Origin: Ambrosia x helenae
Lineage: Eukaryota; Streptophyta; Magnoliopsida; Asterales; Asteraceae
Direction of reading: 5' to 3'
DNA length: 64,000 nucleotides
Assembly (NCBI GenBank): GCA_030844895.1
Contig: CM061230.1
Coordinates: forward strand, 598,705-662,704
The notes under the pieces are model-generated. The model saw nothing but the letters and a program-made list of their open reading frames with translations. It did not search any database and was not told the origin of the DNA. How positions within the stretch are numbered: position 1 is the first letter of the stretch; each line of letters opens with the position of its first letter. Below, piece after piece: positions 23,222 through 35,417 of this stretch. The position numbers and the translations under genes were made by a program.

Positions 23222-23239
23222 CACACACACACACACAAA
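23222..23239. repeat. (AC)n microsatellite
   Basis: About nine AC units just before the small foldback. Confidence 0.85.
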
Positions 23240-23244
23240 ATCAC

Positions 23245-23336
23245 TACCAGAATTTGTTTCACGGATCTACTACCAGCACCACCGGCGACGGTGTTACCAT
23301 GCTGGTAGTGGCCTACCCGTGAAGAATTCTGCTAGT
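23245..23336. repeat. Short foldback with CACTA-like ends
   Basis: Left arm CACTACCAGAATTTGTTTC and right arm ending GAATTCTGCTAGTG pair over about 20 bp. The CACTA start resembles CACTA-class ends, but no 3-bp duplication is seen. Confidence 0.45.
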
Positions 23337-23545
23337 GCCCCATCCCCCTTATAGGCTTCTATCTTTTTTCATACTGGGCTAATAATAAAAATTTGAGAGT
23401 GTTTTAGATATTTAAAAAAAAATGAGGCTAGCGTTAATTTAATTTCAGAGGTAACATAATAAAAAACCGTAAAAGAAAAAAATTGCACCACGTCAGAAAA
23501 GTTGAGGGGGAGCATCACCCTACTTACTCACTATGTCCGCCACTA

Positions 23546-26500
23546 AATAAACCCTATAGTTGATTATTAGTAATAGAGTCGGTATGTTTGATAAGCTCTG
23601 TACTTACTCCAATACCTACACATGCGTAGGAGAGGTGTCGAGTTTGATCAAAATGGCCTAATTTAAAAAAAAAAAAAAATGTGTTAAATGGCCTAAAAGT
23701 TCCGACTCTAGTTTGGTTAACCAAGTTTTGCTTGGAACCAATATCTCTACTCTGAAATAAGATGAGTTTGTTGACTAACTAGTAACTAGTTAGCTCTTTT
23801 CTGCTAAACAAATGGCTTGTTGCCCAATGGTCTTGATATGTTACGTAAGATTAATGGGTATGGGCTCCGGCATAGGGGAGGCAAGCCTATGCCGCCCCGG
23901 GCTACACCACCCCCTAGGGCCGGCAACGGCATAGGCGGCAGCCAAAAGCCGGGCATGCCGTGCCAATTTATTGTTTTTTAATTGATTTTTTTATTATTTT
24001 TAATAATTCTGACCAATAAGGAGGCCCGTCATCATAGTGCACACCACCCCATTGGAGGCCCATCATTAAGATGCCTCTCCCCCACTCTTACGTGACGCCT
24101 ACGTGAAGGCCCATCATGAAAATGTCACCCCTCTCCACACCCAGTAGTCTAAGTGGTGGGAAGACATGTCTCTTTGTAGACGAATGATGTAGATTTTAGG
24201 AGTTGATGTAGTTTGCTGAATGATGCAGATGACTTGTTCAGTTGGAGAAAACATGATGGCTTTGGTGATCTCAAGTTCTCAACTAGAACATCATCAATGC
24301 TAATGGTTTGCTAGGGTATTTTACTATTATAATTTATATCTATGAGATTAAAATCAATGATCTGTATCAATTTTTTTTTTGTTTTTTTTAGGAAAAGAAC
24401 AATCCCTTCTAAGTAACCATTGGCTACGTTCGTCTACCAGTTACAAGGTGAGTAACATGCCCTTTTTTTTAGTTCTTGTTTTTTTTATTGGAAATGAATA
24501 ATTTTTTAGATCACAATTTTGCTATTACTACAGGGGATTTAGTGCACAAATCACCACCCAAAACTACATATTGTTACCTATTAGATGAATTAAAGTTTGG
24601 ATTTGTAATTGTAATTGTAACAGCATGGCACTGTGGCGTATCACTAGAAACATGATTACAAAAATGCTTGTTTGACCTTTTGACTCAAACATGTTGGATG
24701 CCTTGTGGGCCGAAACGAGCTGGGCTATAGGGTGTACTGTGTGCATAGAATCATAGGCTTGATTTTTATTTACATCGGGCATGCTGATCATTGGCCTTAT
24801 TGAAAAAACTTTACGTTTTGTTAACTATGTGAATAATGCTTTAGGGATGTTACATATAATATTACTTATTAGATACTCATGAAATCGTGTAATATTATTT
24901 GATTATGTCTAATTAATGTTAAGTTTAGTTGCTTTACATATTGGAAGCTACCTCAAGATTATGTGAAGGTTATTATTATATATTTACTCAATACTTGTGG
25001 AGTTTGTGATCTTAATCAGTGTACATACCATGTTTTCTGTTACAGTGAAAGGCAACTGGCGCATTTATAATAATTTCCAGATTCTTGAACCTGTCTGATC
25101 CGTTTACTTTTAAAGTTTTCTTACTTGACCCGTTAAGCATGACCTAAATCTATCCATTTATAAGTGAATGCTTGAACTATTTCAGTTTTGCTACTATTAA
25201 GTATAAGTGTATTTATTTGACCCATCTCAACTGAACATATTTTTTAAACTTTGATCAAATACTATTGCACATCAACTGAACCATAATGAACCTTTTTAGT
25301 CTGTATCAAAAATTCAGATTTTTTAAAACTCTTTCTTGATGAGCATACCACTTAGGCAAAAACTAAAGAACCTTGAAACTTGTATGTTCTGCAATATGCA
25401 GGGTCATGCTGGGAAAACATTTGCATTGGGTCTTTTCTTATTAGAGATATGATATATACTTTATGATTCAATCTTTTTAGCTAAAATATGTGTTTATTAT
25501 TTAGTTATTCATATCATCCCAGGTATAAAAGGACTTCACTTTGATCTATTTCATTATTTTTTTCACAAATTTTACTTTGGTAAAAAAAATCAACTCTTTT
25601 ATCTTCGTTCATTCTCAATTAAGCTAAATTTTTGTTGAAAATATTCATATTCGTCACCATCATTTGACTTTATTATATTCCAAGTAGCTTTTTTTAGATT
25701 AACAAATATAGATTCTAGATACTATAGCATGTATCGTTTCTCATTTTTTTTTTTGTCTTTCTTTGCTAAATGACATGGATTTAATTTGGTTCTTTTTACT
25801 AGGCTAAGAATTTCGCGAGTCTATAACAAAATATAGTTTAAAGAAGGAACTCACTCGTAAGAAATTAAGGAAGAAATTAGGTCAACCTAAACCCAATGCG
25901 TCTCATATTTCATTTAAATTGAAGATAACATCAAGCATGTTAAACCTTTGTTTTAGATCGACTTTAGTTAAACTTGGATCACTAGCTCAATGCAGACCAT
26001 CTTATCATTCTTGTAGATGTGCACAATATTTTGTACTTAGTTTGATTAATGGGTGCTGCGAAATACAATGAACCAACTATCAGGTCTTCCAATATGAAAA
26101 CTGGTGATGGGAATTACATTCTTTGAAACGTCTTAATCCATGTAGACTTTATCTTATATATGTTATTGAATGAAATATAATAATCTATTTAGTGGATTGA
26201 TATATATTTAGAGAAAAAAGCCAACTTAAGGGAAATTGTTCTACTTGAAAGAGAGAAACAATGAGGAATTGATTGAAGACAGCCAAGGAGAAATGGTGGC
26301 TAAACTAAAACAAATGAGGGATTGTGTTAAAAATCTGGTAGGCAAGTTATTTCCAGAAAATGCAAAAAATTATTAAACAACTTTCAGATTAGTCTGTTTT
26401 CTCTTGAATCCAGATTTTATGGACCTAGCAGTAGCTTATTTTCCCAACTATGCTTTTGCTGCATACTACTATGAAGGTACTTTGATACATATTCATATGC

Positions 26501-27224
26501 AGATTCAGAAGGTGTTTTATATTTCACATTGTTACATGCTTGACATAGCATCTTTATATTAAATTTTTAGTCATCTTTTTCTTTAATTATGATGTTATGT
26601 CTCATTTAATTTTTTTTTTGGTATAATTAGTTTCGTGATTTATTGATAGCATCCGATTTTTTAAAGACTGATGGCAACATATGGCAATAGTTTTGCTATA
26701 TGGGGTTTACGGTGATATGTATTGTTATGGTTATGCAATTTGTGGTCCTTATTCACTTATGCCAATAATTGGTTATGATGGTCACCTTTGTGATGCTCGA
26801 CACTACTAATATCCAAGTCCCTATTTTCAAACAATGAATAAAAAAGTTATCACACTCAAATTTATAGAAACGCATACACCATGCTTAGCGACAACTCGTC
26901 TGTGTTGGAAATTTGTGCCACCCCTAAATCGCGCAAGTATTATGGAATGAAAATGTTAGGAACCTGTAATGGGTTGGTTCGTATTAAATATGGCAATCCT
27001 ATCTGATATCAGTTGGGCACCTGCCACAACACGCGAACAATCTCACTAGTAATATTTATATAACCAAACTTTATTAATATGATTTCCACTTATAATAGGT
27101 GAAGTTTTTATCAACGAAGGTATTCTCCTACACATGTTGAGAATGGTATTAATAGGTGAAGTTTTACATTAATAACACTTACCCATAGATATGTCATTTA
27201 GAAGAAGACGGTATATGATTAAAT
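23546..27224. other. Large unassigned interval
   Basis: 23850-24175 is GC-rich with repeated GGCCCATCAT/GGCATAGGCGGC words and looks like a decayed MITE. From 24180 to 27220 I find no supported coding region, RNA gene or bounded element; T-rich runs and scattered short ORFs only. It may hold diverged transposon or pseudogene sequence. Confidence 0.4.
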
Positions 27225-27570
27225 ACACAATGGAAAAAAAATTAGGAAGTCGTAGGAAGGGTATCAAACAGAGTATGATAAAACTCATTCAAGCGGCGTT
27301 GGAACCGTCTCATCGACCCCTATGATCTTAACTTTTAGGTTTTTGATTTTTTAGATTTTTAGCTTATAGTTTTTATAATATTTGTTATATCACTGTGTCT
27401 TCTATGTTGCATTGTATCTTTTCTTTATTTAGTCATTGTGTCATTTCTGCAATTCATTGTGTCATTTTTCCTCATCATTGTGTTATATTTCGTGAGTCAA
27501 TGTGTTTTTTTGTATCCTTCTTACCATTCTCATTTTTGTTACACTCATGTGTAGGATAACTTGACCCCTA
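27225..27570 (-). repeat. ACACAATG repeat family, copy B
   Basis: Reverse-orientation copy: CATTGTGT words in the core, GTCGTAGGAAGGGTATCAAA in the left flank and TTGTATCCTTCTTACC at the right, matching copy A at 16530-16915 over both flanks. Confidence 0.75.
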
Positions 27571-27742
27571 GAAGAATAATATAAAACAAGAATTCAGACT
27601 AGAATTCGGTTGACTCGTTATGTTCTTGTGGGTTGTAAACGATACATTTTAGGTGGATTATTGGGATGATGGTTATGTTATATATCTAGTGTTCTTTGTT
27701 ATAGGTTTGACTAAAGGAAACTTAGGGATAGCAACAGTTGCT

Positions 27743-27954
27743 GTTTGGTAGCCTCTGAATGGTCATTAAGAGGCTACATCTGAATAGTTCACAGTCTCTT
27801 AATTGTTAAGATATAATATTAAGTATGAATGGTTAAGAGGTAACATCTTAATGGTTGCCTCTTAACCATTCAGACTTAAAGTTACCTCTTAACCATTCAG
27901 AGGTTATAAACCATTAAGAGTAACATCTGAATGATCATTAAAAGGCTACCAAAC
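27743..27954. mobile_element. Small TIR element (CATTCAGAGG family)
   Basis: Ends GTTTGGTAGCCTCTGAATGG and, reverse-complemented, GTTTGGTAGCCTTTTAATG, with internal CTTAACCATTCAGA words in both orientations. No convincing target duplication. Related words flank the LINE at 12.6-13.9 kb. Confidence 0.6.
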
Positions 27955-28013
27955 CGATGCTTAGTGATGTGTTATTATGTAATGATTTTATTAAAAAGAA
28001 AAAACAATCTATA

Positions 28014-28055
28014 TCAATCCAATCCAATCCAATCCAATCCAATCCAATCCAATCC
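28014..28055. repeat. (CCAAT)n pentanucleotide repeat
   Basis: About eight tandem CCAAT/AATCC units. Confidence 0.95.
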
Positions 28056-28714
28056 GTTCTGGTATGTTTTTACTAAACTTTTATGGACTCGTTATTGGGT
28101 TTGCCTATATTAAAGTTTTATTTATAGAAAAAAAAGAAAGATAAAAGCTACAGACTATTCTTTATGTCTAATAAGATTAAACTCAAATAACAAACATTAT
28201 CCACAAAAGAATATAGCATATACTAAAGTGGTAAAGTTGATAACTAGGGCCTTCCTATGCACAAGTCAATTATTGTGAAAATGATTTGCATCAAAACTTG
28301 TTTTAGTTAAATGCTTTAAAGTTTAAACTAAGTTTTATTTCTCAATATAATATTCTAAATGTTTGCATCACAATATACATTTTCATATGAATAAATCCCA
28401 CACGTAAAAAACACAATTACATGTACAACAAGACAAACTAGAAACCTAATATATTTTCTTAAATAAGTTTATATTTATCATACATGGATTAGGTTTTAAT
28501 GAAAACAAGGTTGAGTTGGAAAAATTGTGGAAACTCCGACGTAAAATGTGACTTTAAAAAAAAATTACACACTGATGTAAAAAAACGGGTAACTCAACCG
28601 TAAAAAAATGAAAAAAATAAATAAATTTTTATGATGGTTCTATTCAACATTTTATTATGCTTTAATTTACAATCACACATTCATTATTGGATAAAATAAG
28701 CGTGTGGTTATAAA
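28056..28714. other. AT-rich interval, nothing recognised
   Basis: No coding sequence or bounded element; it may contain the 5' edge of the LINE that follows. Confidence 0.4.
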
Positions 28715-28963
28715 GTGAGCTCATCTTGTTCTTCCAACTCAACCATGTTCTCATTACTAATGCATGAAGAGATGGGTGACGCTGATCAGGTGGATAATTT
28801 TGTGGATGACGAAGTCAGTATTAATCACGAAGATGGGTTAGGCGAAAATCCAAATGGTGTGATAAGAGATACACGAGACAACTTCGTTGGGGCTCAAAGT
28901 TGGAGCTTAATTATCTGGTTTCAATGGTCTTATTAAGAAAATGGTTGAGACAGATGGGTTACA

Positions 28964-29602
28964 ATGTGGTATGCGATGAATTTTTTATTTACTAATGTTA
29001 GAGGTATAGGGGTTGATGGGAAATCGGGTATGGTTCGTGGTTTGGTAAACAAATTTAGGGTGGATTTTCTAGCTATTCAAGAAACAATGTTGAATGGGGT
29101 TGGGAATTTTGATTACTCTAGAGTATGGGGAAGAAATGATTATGAAGTTGATAAGGTCGATGCTTCGGGTAGGTCGGGTGGCTTGATAAATATTTGGAAC
29201 CCGAAGAAGTTTAAGAAGATATCATCACTGGAGAATCGGAATTTTCTTTTAACTCCGAGCTCTTTAGTGGAAGATGGGACGATGGTGAATGTGATTAATG
29301 TGTACGCGCCACAAAAAGTGGTGGCAAAAGGTGCACTTTGGGACATGTTGAAAGGAGTGATTCAAAGTTATACGGGTTTGTGGGTTCTTCTTGGGGATTT
29401 TAATGCGGTTAGATTTAAAGAGGAAAGAAAGAACTCTCGGTTTGACCAGCTTAGTGCCAGGGATTTTAATTCGTTTATTAATGATGTTGGGTTTCATGAA
29501 TATTGTATGAGGGGAAATTGGTTTACTTATATGGTGAATAGAGATAATGATTTTAAGATGAATAAAATTGACCGGGTCCTAGTATGTCAGAGTTTTTTTT
29601 AA
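28964..29602 (+). pseudogene. LINE ORF2 endonuclease (APE-type) domain
   Basis: The 212-codon stretch is an apurinic-endonuclease-like domain of a plant L1 element, which would nick target DNA. Visible motifs are NVRGIG near the N-terminus, the catalytic-Glu motif IQET, the DASGRSGGL block, INVYAPQ, the Asp/Asn motif LLGDFNAV and, near the end, NWFTYM..KMNKIDRVLV. The frame breaks after residue 212, before the SDHxP-type motif, so the domain is incomplete in this frame. LINE identity is secure from motif order and from the RT that follows at 38.1 kb. Confidence 0.9.
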
Positions 29603-29772
29603 TAGGTGGTCTTTGGCGTGTTTGAGGGCTTTACCTAGAGAATTTCTGAATTAAGCCTTTCCGATGGTTTAATTCATGGTTAGACAGGGATGGGTGTGAG
29701 GAGGTGGTTATCAAGGCTCTCGAGGGGTGTGATTTTGATGCCCCTTGACATTCTTATTGCAAAAAAAGTTTA

Positions 29773-30122
29773 ATGTTATTAGGGAAAGCAGTGGGAGAGT
29801 GGTGGAAGGAGGTTCTGAAGAAAGAAGGAGGGGATCTACTCGACCTCAAAGCAGATATTGAAAGGATTGAAAAGCTTATCGAGGAGCGAGATTTGGAAGA
29901 GGAAGAATCTTGGGTTTGGGAAGAGTGTAAGAAAGGGGTTGATCAAATAAATTTGTTTAAGACCAGAGACTTGCAACAAAGGTCTCGGGTGAGAAGGGCT
30001 ACGAGTGGGGATGATAATACAACTTTCTTTCATGGTTGTATAATTGGTAGAAAGGCTTCAAATGCCATTCCGGGTCTTTTGGTGGAGGGCGAATGGGTGT
30101 CAAAACTATCCTTGGTTAAAAG
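29773..30122 (+). pseudogene. LINE ORF2 linker between endonuclease and RT
   Basis: Frame containing RDLQQRSRVRRATSGDDNTTFFH, equivalent to the conserved ..KSRxxWxxxGDxNTxFFH.. segment just before the RT domain of plant LINEs. The reading frame runs on a few codons into the LTR of the inserted element; those last codons are not part of the LINE. Confidence 0.8.
30118..30122. other. Target-site duplication (left), AAAAG
   Basis: AAAAG immediately precedes the left LTR and is repeated at 37951-37955 after the right LTR. Confidence 0.9.
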
Positions 30123-30141
30123 TGTGACATCCGTCACTTTT

Positions 30142-30188
<47 letters not shown>

Positions 30189-30384
30189 TTCAGATTTTAT
30201 TATATACATTTTTTTTTACCATCTTTAAACCATAACCAAACCATAACCCATTTACTTAACCCACTACAACCAACCCAACACACGAGCCCAACAGCAGGCC
30301 GGCCCACCAGATAACCAGGCCCAAGCCTGCTTTTCCCCTTCCCTTTAGTTGTTAAAAAGAAAAAAATTAAAAGGGTCCCTGCTC

Positions 30385-30440
30385 GGATTCGAACCCGGAC
30401 CAAACCCCCACACACACACACGCGTGACCATCTGTGCTAC
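30385..30440 (-). repeat. tRNA-like Pol III promoter module in LTR (minus strand)
   Basis: The minus strand has an A box TAGCACAGATGG (rc of 30428-30439) followed by a B box GGTTCGAATCC (rc of 30385-30395). The same module is in the right LTR at about 35614-35669. It looks like a captured SINE or tRNA head. Confidence 0.6.
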
Positions 30441-30759
30441 ACTTGAAATCTGATTTAACCTCAACCTTTATTTTATTTAACCCTTCCATCGCTATTTCCT
30501 TTTTCCTTTGGTATCTGCTACTGCTGCGCGTAATAAACAAGAAGAAAAGGAAACAATAGTCAACAAGCTGAATTCTAGGATCAATAATCACGAATTAATG
30601 CGTAGGTTTGACCGGGAATCATCAAGCACGTGTAATGAAGGATTCATTTCGCGTATTGTATACATTATCACAGTCAAAAGCTTCCTTTTTTATGATCAAT
30701 CACGCGCACACATTCATTCGTGGTCAAGCTTTCCAATTTGACGAACCAGGTCCTATCAC

Positions 30760-30766
30760 TATAAAT
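30760..30766 (+). promoter_or_regulatory. Candidate LTR TATA box
   Basis: TATAAAT within CACTATAAATTGG, duplicated in the right LTR at about 35989-35995. It would start transcripts near 30790. Confidence 0.4.
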
Positions 30767-31092
30767 TGGACATCATTAGGCATTCACAACTCGCCACTAA
30801 TTCTTTCTACACCTCTAATTCCTTGTAACAATCCTGCTGTTCTTGAGTTTGGTTCAAAGTTGACTTTTCAGATGACCGAGTCACATACCCGAATTCGTAA
30901 GTGTTAGATCTTGTTTTTTTTTGTGGGTTTCACTCATCGGCCCTACACGATCAATAGCCCCAAAGATTCAGGGGCTATTGATCAACAATTGTGATGATTT
31001 GGAAACTAGGGCTCGAAATATTAAGAATTGGGGAAGAACACTTGAATCTGTTATTGTATATAAGTATTTTCAATCCATAAATATACAACCAG

Positions 31093-31178
31093 CTGGTATA
31101 GACCAGCTGGTATACACGCATGTGGAGATAAGGAATGAACCGGCCAGATGGCCAGGTTCGAGTCCCACAAGCACCATT
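31093..31178 (+). repeat. tRNA-like module in LTR (plus strand)
   Basis: A-box-like TAGACCAGCTGG (31099-31110), B box GGTTCGAGTCC (31155-31165), then CACAAGCACC and a T run that could end Pol III transcription. Repeated in the right LTR at about 36320-36405. Confidence 0.55.
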
Positions 31179-32727
31179 TTTTTTAAAAAAGCTTAACTTA
31201 TATATATATATATCCATTTATATATTTAAAATTCATTTTAAAATACCAAAACCCTTTTATAAATTCTACAAAAATTATATTATGTTGATCTGATGAGAAA
31301 GTTCATTACCTAAATTTTAGTTTTTCAAAAATAATTTATTTAATATATATTATTAATAATACAAGTTTATTCATTTATATTTATTAAATTCTATAAAAAT
31401 ATCTAAACGATTTTATTAAATCTCACAAAAATTATCCTAAACTTGTATATTCTTAAACATTCCAGAATATATTTTTATTTCAGAAAAATCGTTTATTTTA
31501 TATTTTTAATTAATTTTTGTTAGTTTTAATCATAAATAATTCATAACAAATTCATTTTACAATATTTTTGTACCAAAATTTTACATAAATTGTTTCTATT
31601 CATCTAGAACTGAAATACAATTTTTAAATTCAGAAATTCTTTGATTTCAATATTTTTCGATATTAAAGTCATATTTTGACAATTTGAAATAATCAGATTT
31701 AAATATTCACAAGAAAATAATTCTATAAAAATTATTTTCATACTTAAAACCTTATGTTGTGACTATATTCAATTTAAAATTTACAAAAGACTTTTGTTTA
31801 TATATTTACCAAATTTCTCTTAATTAGTTAACAATTTATTTATTAATCAAAACGAATACTTATCCCCAAATTCGAAGCCCTAGAAATACACGTATCCTAG
31901 AGTTATTTCCCTTACACATTATCAAATTCTTTAGGTTGATACTTTGAGATAGTTCCAACACATATTTCGTTGTCCAAGTCCAATTTCAAGTTACTACGTG
32001 AACTGTGAGTATTCCTATCCCCTTTTTACTTTTATACATTTTTGGGGTGATTCATGTACACTATTACAAATTTCAAATACAAGTTTACATTTTCACAATA
32101 CAATTCTAGTACTATGTGCATTGCTTACAACGTGCTTTATGCTTAAACAATACATGTGGAATACATTTGTACTTAGTGAAATCATTAACATGGTACAAGC
32201 CGACCTTAACATTGGATAGCGCTATTTGGATTGACAACCCGACTAGATTGATTCTCCCCCTTTTTCATCGGAGAATCCGTGGCCATTGTTAAGTTATCAT
32301 CCATTTATTGGTTGAGTACACTACAGTTCATACAGTACATTATACAGTCACAGGGTTGATTTCGCTCATTTGTATGATACATAGTTTACATATTTGCACA
32401 GTAGCTTGCACTTGAATTGTATAACTTTTTAACCTACTATATATATCAAATCTAGGAATGCTCACCAACATTTCATATGTTGACCAAAATCTATTTGTAC
32501 ATGTTTCAGGTGCAGTTTGATCTAGTGCTTTAACAAGAGACATTTAGTGCTTTATTTTAATTCAGTTATTTCAATATTTACATTTCATTTAGACAATGTA
32601 ATTTCCATTTCCATGTAAGACAATTTTGATTATTCAATAATATTTACATTTTAGTACCATGAGCTTTTGAACAATCGTCACTACGTGGCACCTCGATGAT
32701 TCCGCCATCGGTTGGGGTGTTACAGAT

Positions 32728-32740
32728 TGGTATCAGAGCC
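32728..32740 (+). promoter_or_regulatory. Primer-binding site, initiator tRNA-Met type
   Basis: TGGTATCAGAGCC, the complement of the plant tRNA-iMet 3' end, three bases after the left LTR. Confidence 0.95.
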
Positions 32741-34016
32741 ATGGTTATAGGGAACTAGGTTATTAGATAAACTGGCCTAGACTATAACCGAACTTCAACT
32801 TTCATGCATAATATTACCTAAATTACCCTTACCCTCATTTCCCTCTACTTTCCTTCCTCTATCTTTCTCTTCTTCTCCATTTCTCCTCATCTTTCATCGT
32901 GGTGCATAAAGATGGTGTCCTACAAGGAGTGGAAAGCCTACATCATCATGGAACGGGAGTAGTACCTTTCATGAAGACACTCTTAGGCATAATGCCTACT
33001 CTTATTTTTGCTCCTTCAAAGTTGTTGAACTTTAATGAGTGTGATAAGGACACGTGCAATCTGGAAGGGTGGACGCCTGTACACTGGGTTTTCTGGCATA
33101 GGCAAGCATAGCGCATAAATCCATTTACGGACCTGTTATGCTTACCTGGGGATTCCTGGAGTGAGTGTCCACTTATAGGCTAAAGCATGTCTTCTTTGAT
33201 CACCATTGGGTTCAATTCCTTTGAAAAGTCAACGTTCTTGTTGGGCTTTACAGCTAGACAAGGGCACTCCAAGCATTTTATGCAAGCTTTTTCAATAATA
33301 CTCTCTCGATTCATATACAATATTTTGTATTTCACGATTTTCATATATTGCTTACAAGTTCATACTTTCATAACCATCTATTGATTTCACAATCACACTT
33401 CACCTTACCATCTTAGCCATTTTTTTTTTTTCAACACCCTACCCAAATCATATTATTTCATTCCTCCACATGTTATTTATTTTAAAAACTATAACCTCAT
33501 ACTTTAGCACAAACTATAGATTTCTAAAACTTGTTGTATTGCCTAGTAACTCTGCAAAGTACATATTTTCCTCGAACTTAAATTCAATTGATTTATTTAT
33601 TGACGTAACAAACGATTTTCTATATAATGTTTTAAACTATTACAAAGCCTACTTAGCTTGTACTATTTAACAACTTTTGCCTTATGTACAAAACCAATTT
33701 TGAAAATATTTATTTTTTTTTGGAATAATATTTAGTCTCTAGATTTTCCATCAACACTCACTCATTTTCAACTTGTTCAAATTTTTACAATATTTGGCAT
33801 ATACCACAATCATGTTTTCTTATATACTTGATTATAACCTTTGATCCAAACCCCAAAATTTACACTACTACATAATCTCCTTACTATAAAATAAACTCTT
33901 TATCAACTATCTTCACATTCACTATCTCTCACAACCTTGATTCTGCTTCAAGATTTTTCATCATCCTCTCAAGAACTAAATCCTTCACCTTCTCACACAT
34001 GAGCTAGTTACCCATG

Positions 34017-34485
34017 ATAATCGAACTACTAAAAACCTGATACTTGATTCTACAGGATTTTTTTTTTCCAAAACATCATTGTTTGTGAAACTTGATTTCC
34101 TTTTAACTTGACTATTCACTGGACATTTAATTATTCATGATACTTGTGTTTTCATTTTCATAATCCTATTTTCATTTTGTACCCAATTATGTCATACTCA
34201 TAGGCATATAACATCTAGAAATTTCCTTGCATACTATTGTGTACGTACACAGATTGAAAATTTATCGTATTCGATTACGTTTATATCATATAAGTTTCAG
34301 ACTCTACCTTACATTTTATTGAAACATTTGGACTTGATTTTCATGAAAATCAAACTACTAAAAACTTAATAATTGATTCTATAGGGCTTTTCTAAAAACA
34401 TCATTGTTTGTTATATGAAACTTGAATTTTTTCCTTTGATTTAACAATCTATTGAACATTTAGTTATTCATGATACTTATCATCT
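34017..34485. repeat. Spaced direct repeat of about 140 bp
   Basis: Segments at 34017-34160 and 34345-34485 share TCAAACTACTAAAAAC-like starts, ACATCATTGTTTGT and TTATTCATGATACTT in the same order, about 330 bp apart. Confidence 0.8.
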
Positions 34486-34603
34486 ATTTCTATAGGCCAC
34501 TAAGATAACACTTACACTTAATGGTTGTAGTACTTACAAACTTGCTTGCATAAACATGCTATCAATTTGCAATCTATGTGAATAATAATTGTTGCACTTA
34601 ATA

Positions 34604-34790
34604 GAGGTCATCATGCCTTTTTCAAACAGTCGGGAGAGGCCCTACAACCTGCTCCACGACTGGTGAAGGCTATCGAACATACTCAACGATTGGTAGAGGT
34701 CACTATGCCTTTTCAAACAGTCGGGAGAGGCCCTACAACCTACTCCACGACTGGTGGAGGCTATCAAACCTGCTCAACAATCGGTGGGGT
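34604..34790. repeat. 92-bp tandem repeat, two copies
   Basis: Each unit runs GAGGTCA(T)C.ATGCC ... AACAGTCGGGAGAGGCCC ... CCACGACTGGTG, starting at 34604 and 34696. The CGACTGGTGAAGGC/CGATTGGTAGAGG subunits suggest an older internal duplication. Confidence 0.85.
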
Positions 34791-35328
34791 CATAGAAGGA
34801 CACAAAACCCTAATGTAAGGTAAATTGATGATTCCGGTCCGGAACGTAATCATGAATTTACAGGTGCGTTAGGGTAGTGTGAAATTCTATTAGAGTTTTT
34901 GGTAGGCGTCCAATATGTTTTCAAGGTATCAAAGGTGTGGTGGGTTAGCTGCGGTACACCCTGTATACAAACACTAATGATGCATTGAAAGTGAGACTGG
35001 AAGTCGGGCCAGGAACAAACTCTGGTTATTTGGTAGTTCATTTAGTCTTTCTGTAGACAATCAACTCGTACATTTATCATAGAATTCCTAAAACTTGATA
35101 CTTATCGAGTTACTAGATCTTATTTTCCTTATTATTCGAGACAAACCTAATCCAAATCCTTAACCCACACCTATCAAACCTACCATCCAAATCATTTGAA
35201 ACAGTTTACTTTGTTACCTATAAATTTACGTCGTGCCTTAACCCAAATTTTCCAAACCACAGTTATCTTAATTTTTACTCAAACATCCACAACCCTATGT
35301 TTCTAATAACTTCGGGACGAAGTTTCTA

Positions 35329-35342
35329 AAAGTAGGGGATGC
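35329..35342 (+). promoter_or_regulatory. Polypurine tract
   Basis: AAAAGTAGGGGATGC just before the right LTR, the usual plus-strand priming site. Confidence 0.8.
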
Positions 35343-35361
35343 TGTGACATCCGTCACTTTT

Positions 35362-35417
<56 letters not shown>

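Larger units (their letters stand above)
22280..23545. mobile_element. hAT-like non-autonomous element, about 1.27 kb
   Basis: Ends CAACGGCGGATCTAG and, reverse-complemented, TAGTGGCGGACATAG. The flanks AATAAACT (22272-22279) and AATAAACC (23546-23553) match 7 of 8. The left end matches the smaller MITE at 52890-53107 (CAATGGCGGATCTAG), so they are one family. No transposase ORF; the interior includes TACCCGATT-rich sequence and a short foldback at 23245-23336. Confidence 0.65.
28715..30122 (+). mobile_element. L1-type LINE, 5' part (continues at 37956)
   Basis: Carries the endonuclease and the linker before RT. It is cut at 30122 by the 7.8-kb LTR element and resumes at 37956 after a 5-bp duplication AAAAG. 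The ORF at 28715-28936 (acidic, unknown) may be the end of the ORF1-proximal region. The 5' boundary is uncertain. Confidence 0.8.
30123..32724 (+). mobile_element. Left LTR of the 7.8-kb element
   Basis: Begins TGTGACATCC, ends GGGGTGTTACA. It holds an early (TAA)n microsatellite (from about 30147), two tRNA-like modules and a TATAAAT at 30760-30766. Compared by eye with the right LTR it differs by about two substitutions (C/T near 30298, A/C near 32239) and a few small length changes in simple repeats and homopolymers. Short ORFs inside are mirrored in the right LTR and are not genes. Confidence 0.92.
32725..35342 (+). other. Interior of the 7.8-kb element, no protein domain
   Basis: 2.6 kb without gag or pol. 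The longest plus-strand ORF near its start (32899-33111) shows no gag feature. The interior contains a 92-bp tandem duplication (34604-34790) and a longer spaced duplication of about 140 bp (34017-34160 and 34345-34485). It probably serves as packaging or untranslated sequence. Confidence 0.75.

Noticed and set aside
27743..27954. Classification as hAT from the TTTGGTA ends
   Set aside because: No 8-bp duplication is visible at the flanks, so only a generic TIR element is claimed.
30147..30182. TAA microsatellite at the start of the LTR as evidence of two independent insertions
   Set aside because: Its length differs by only about two units between the LTRs, and all other signals show a single element with one target duplication.
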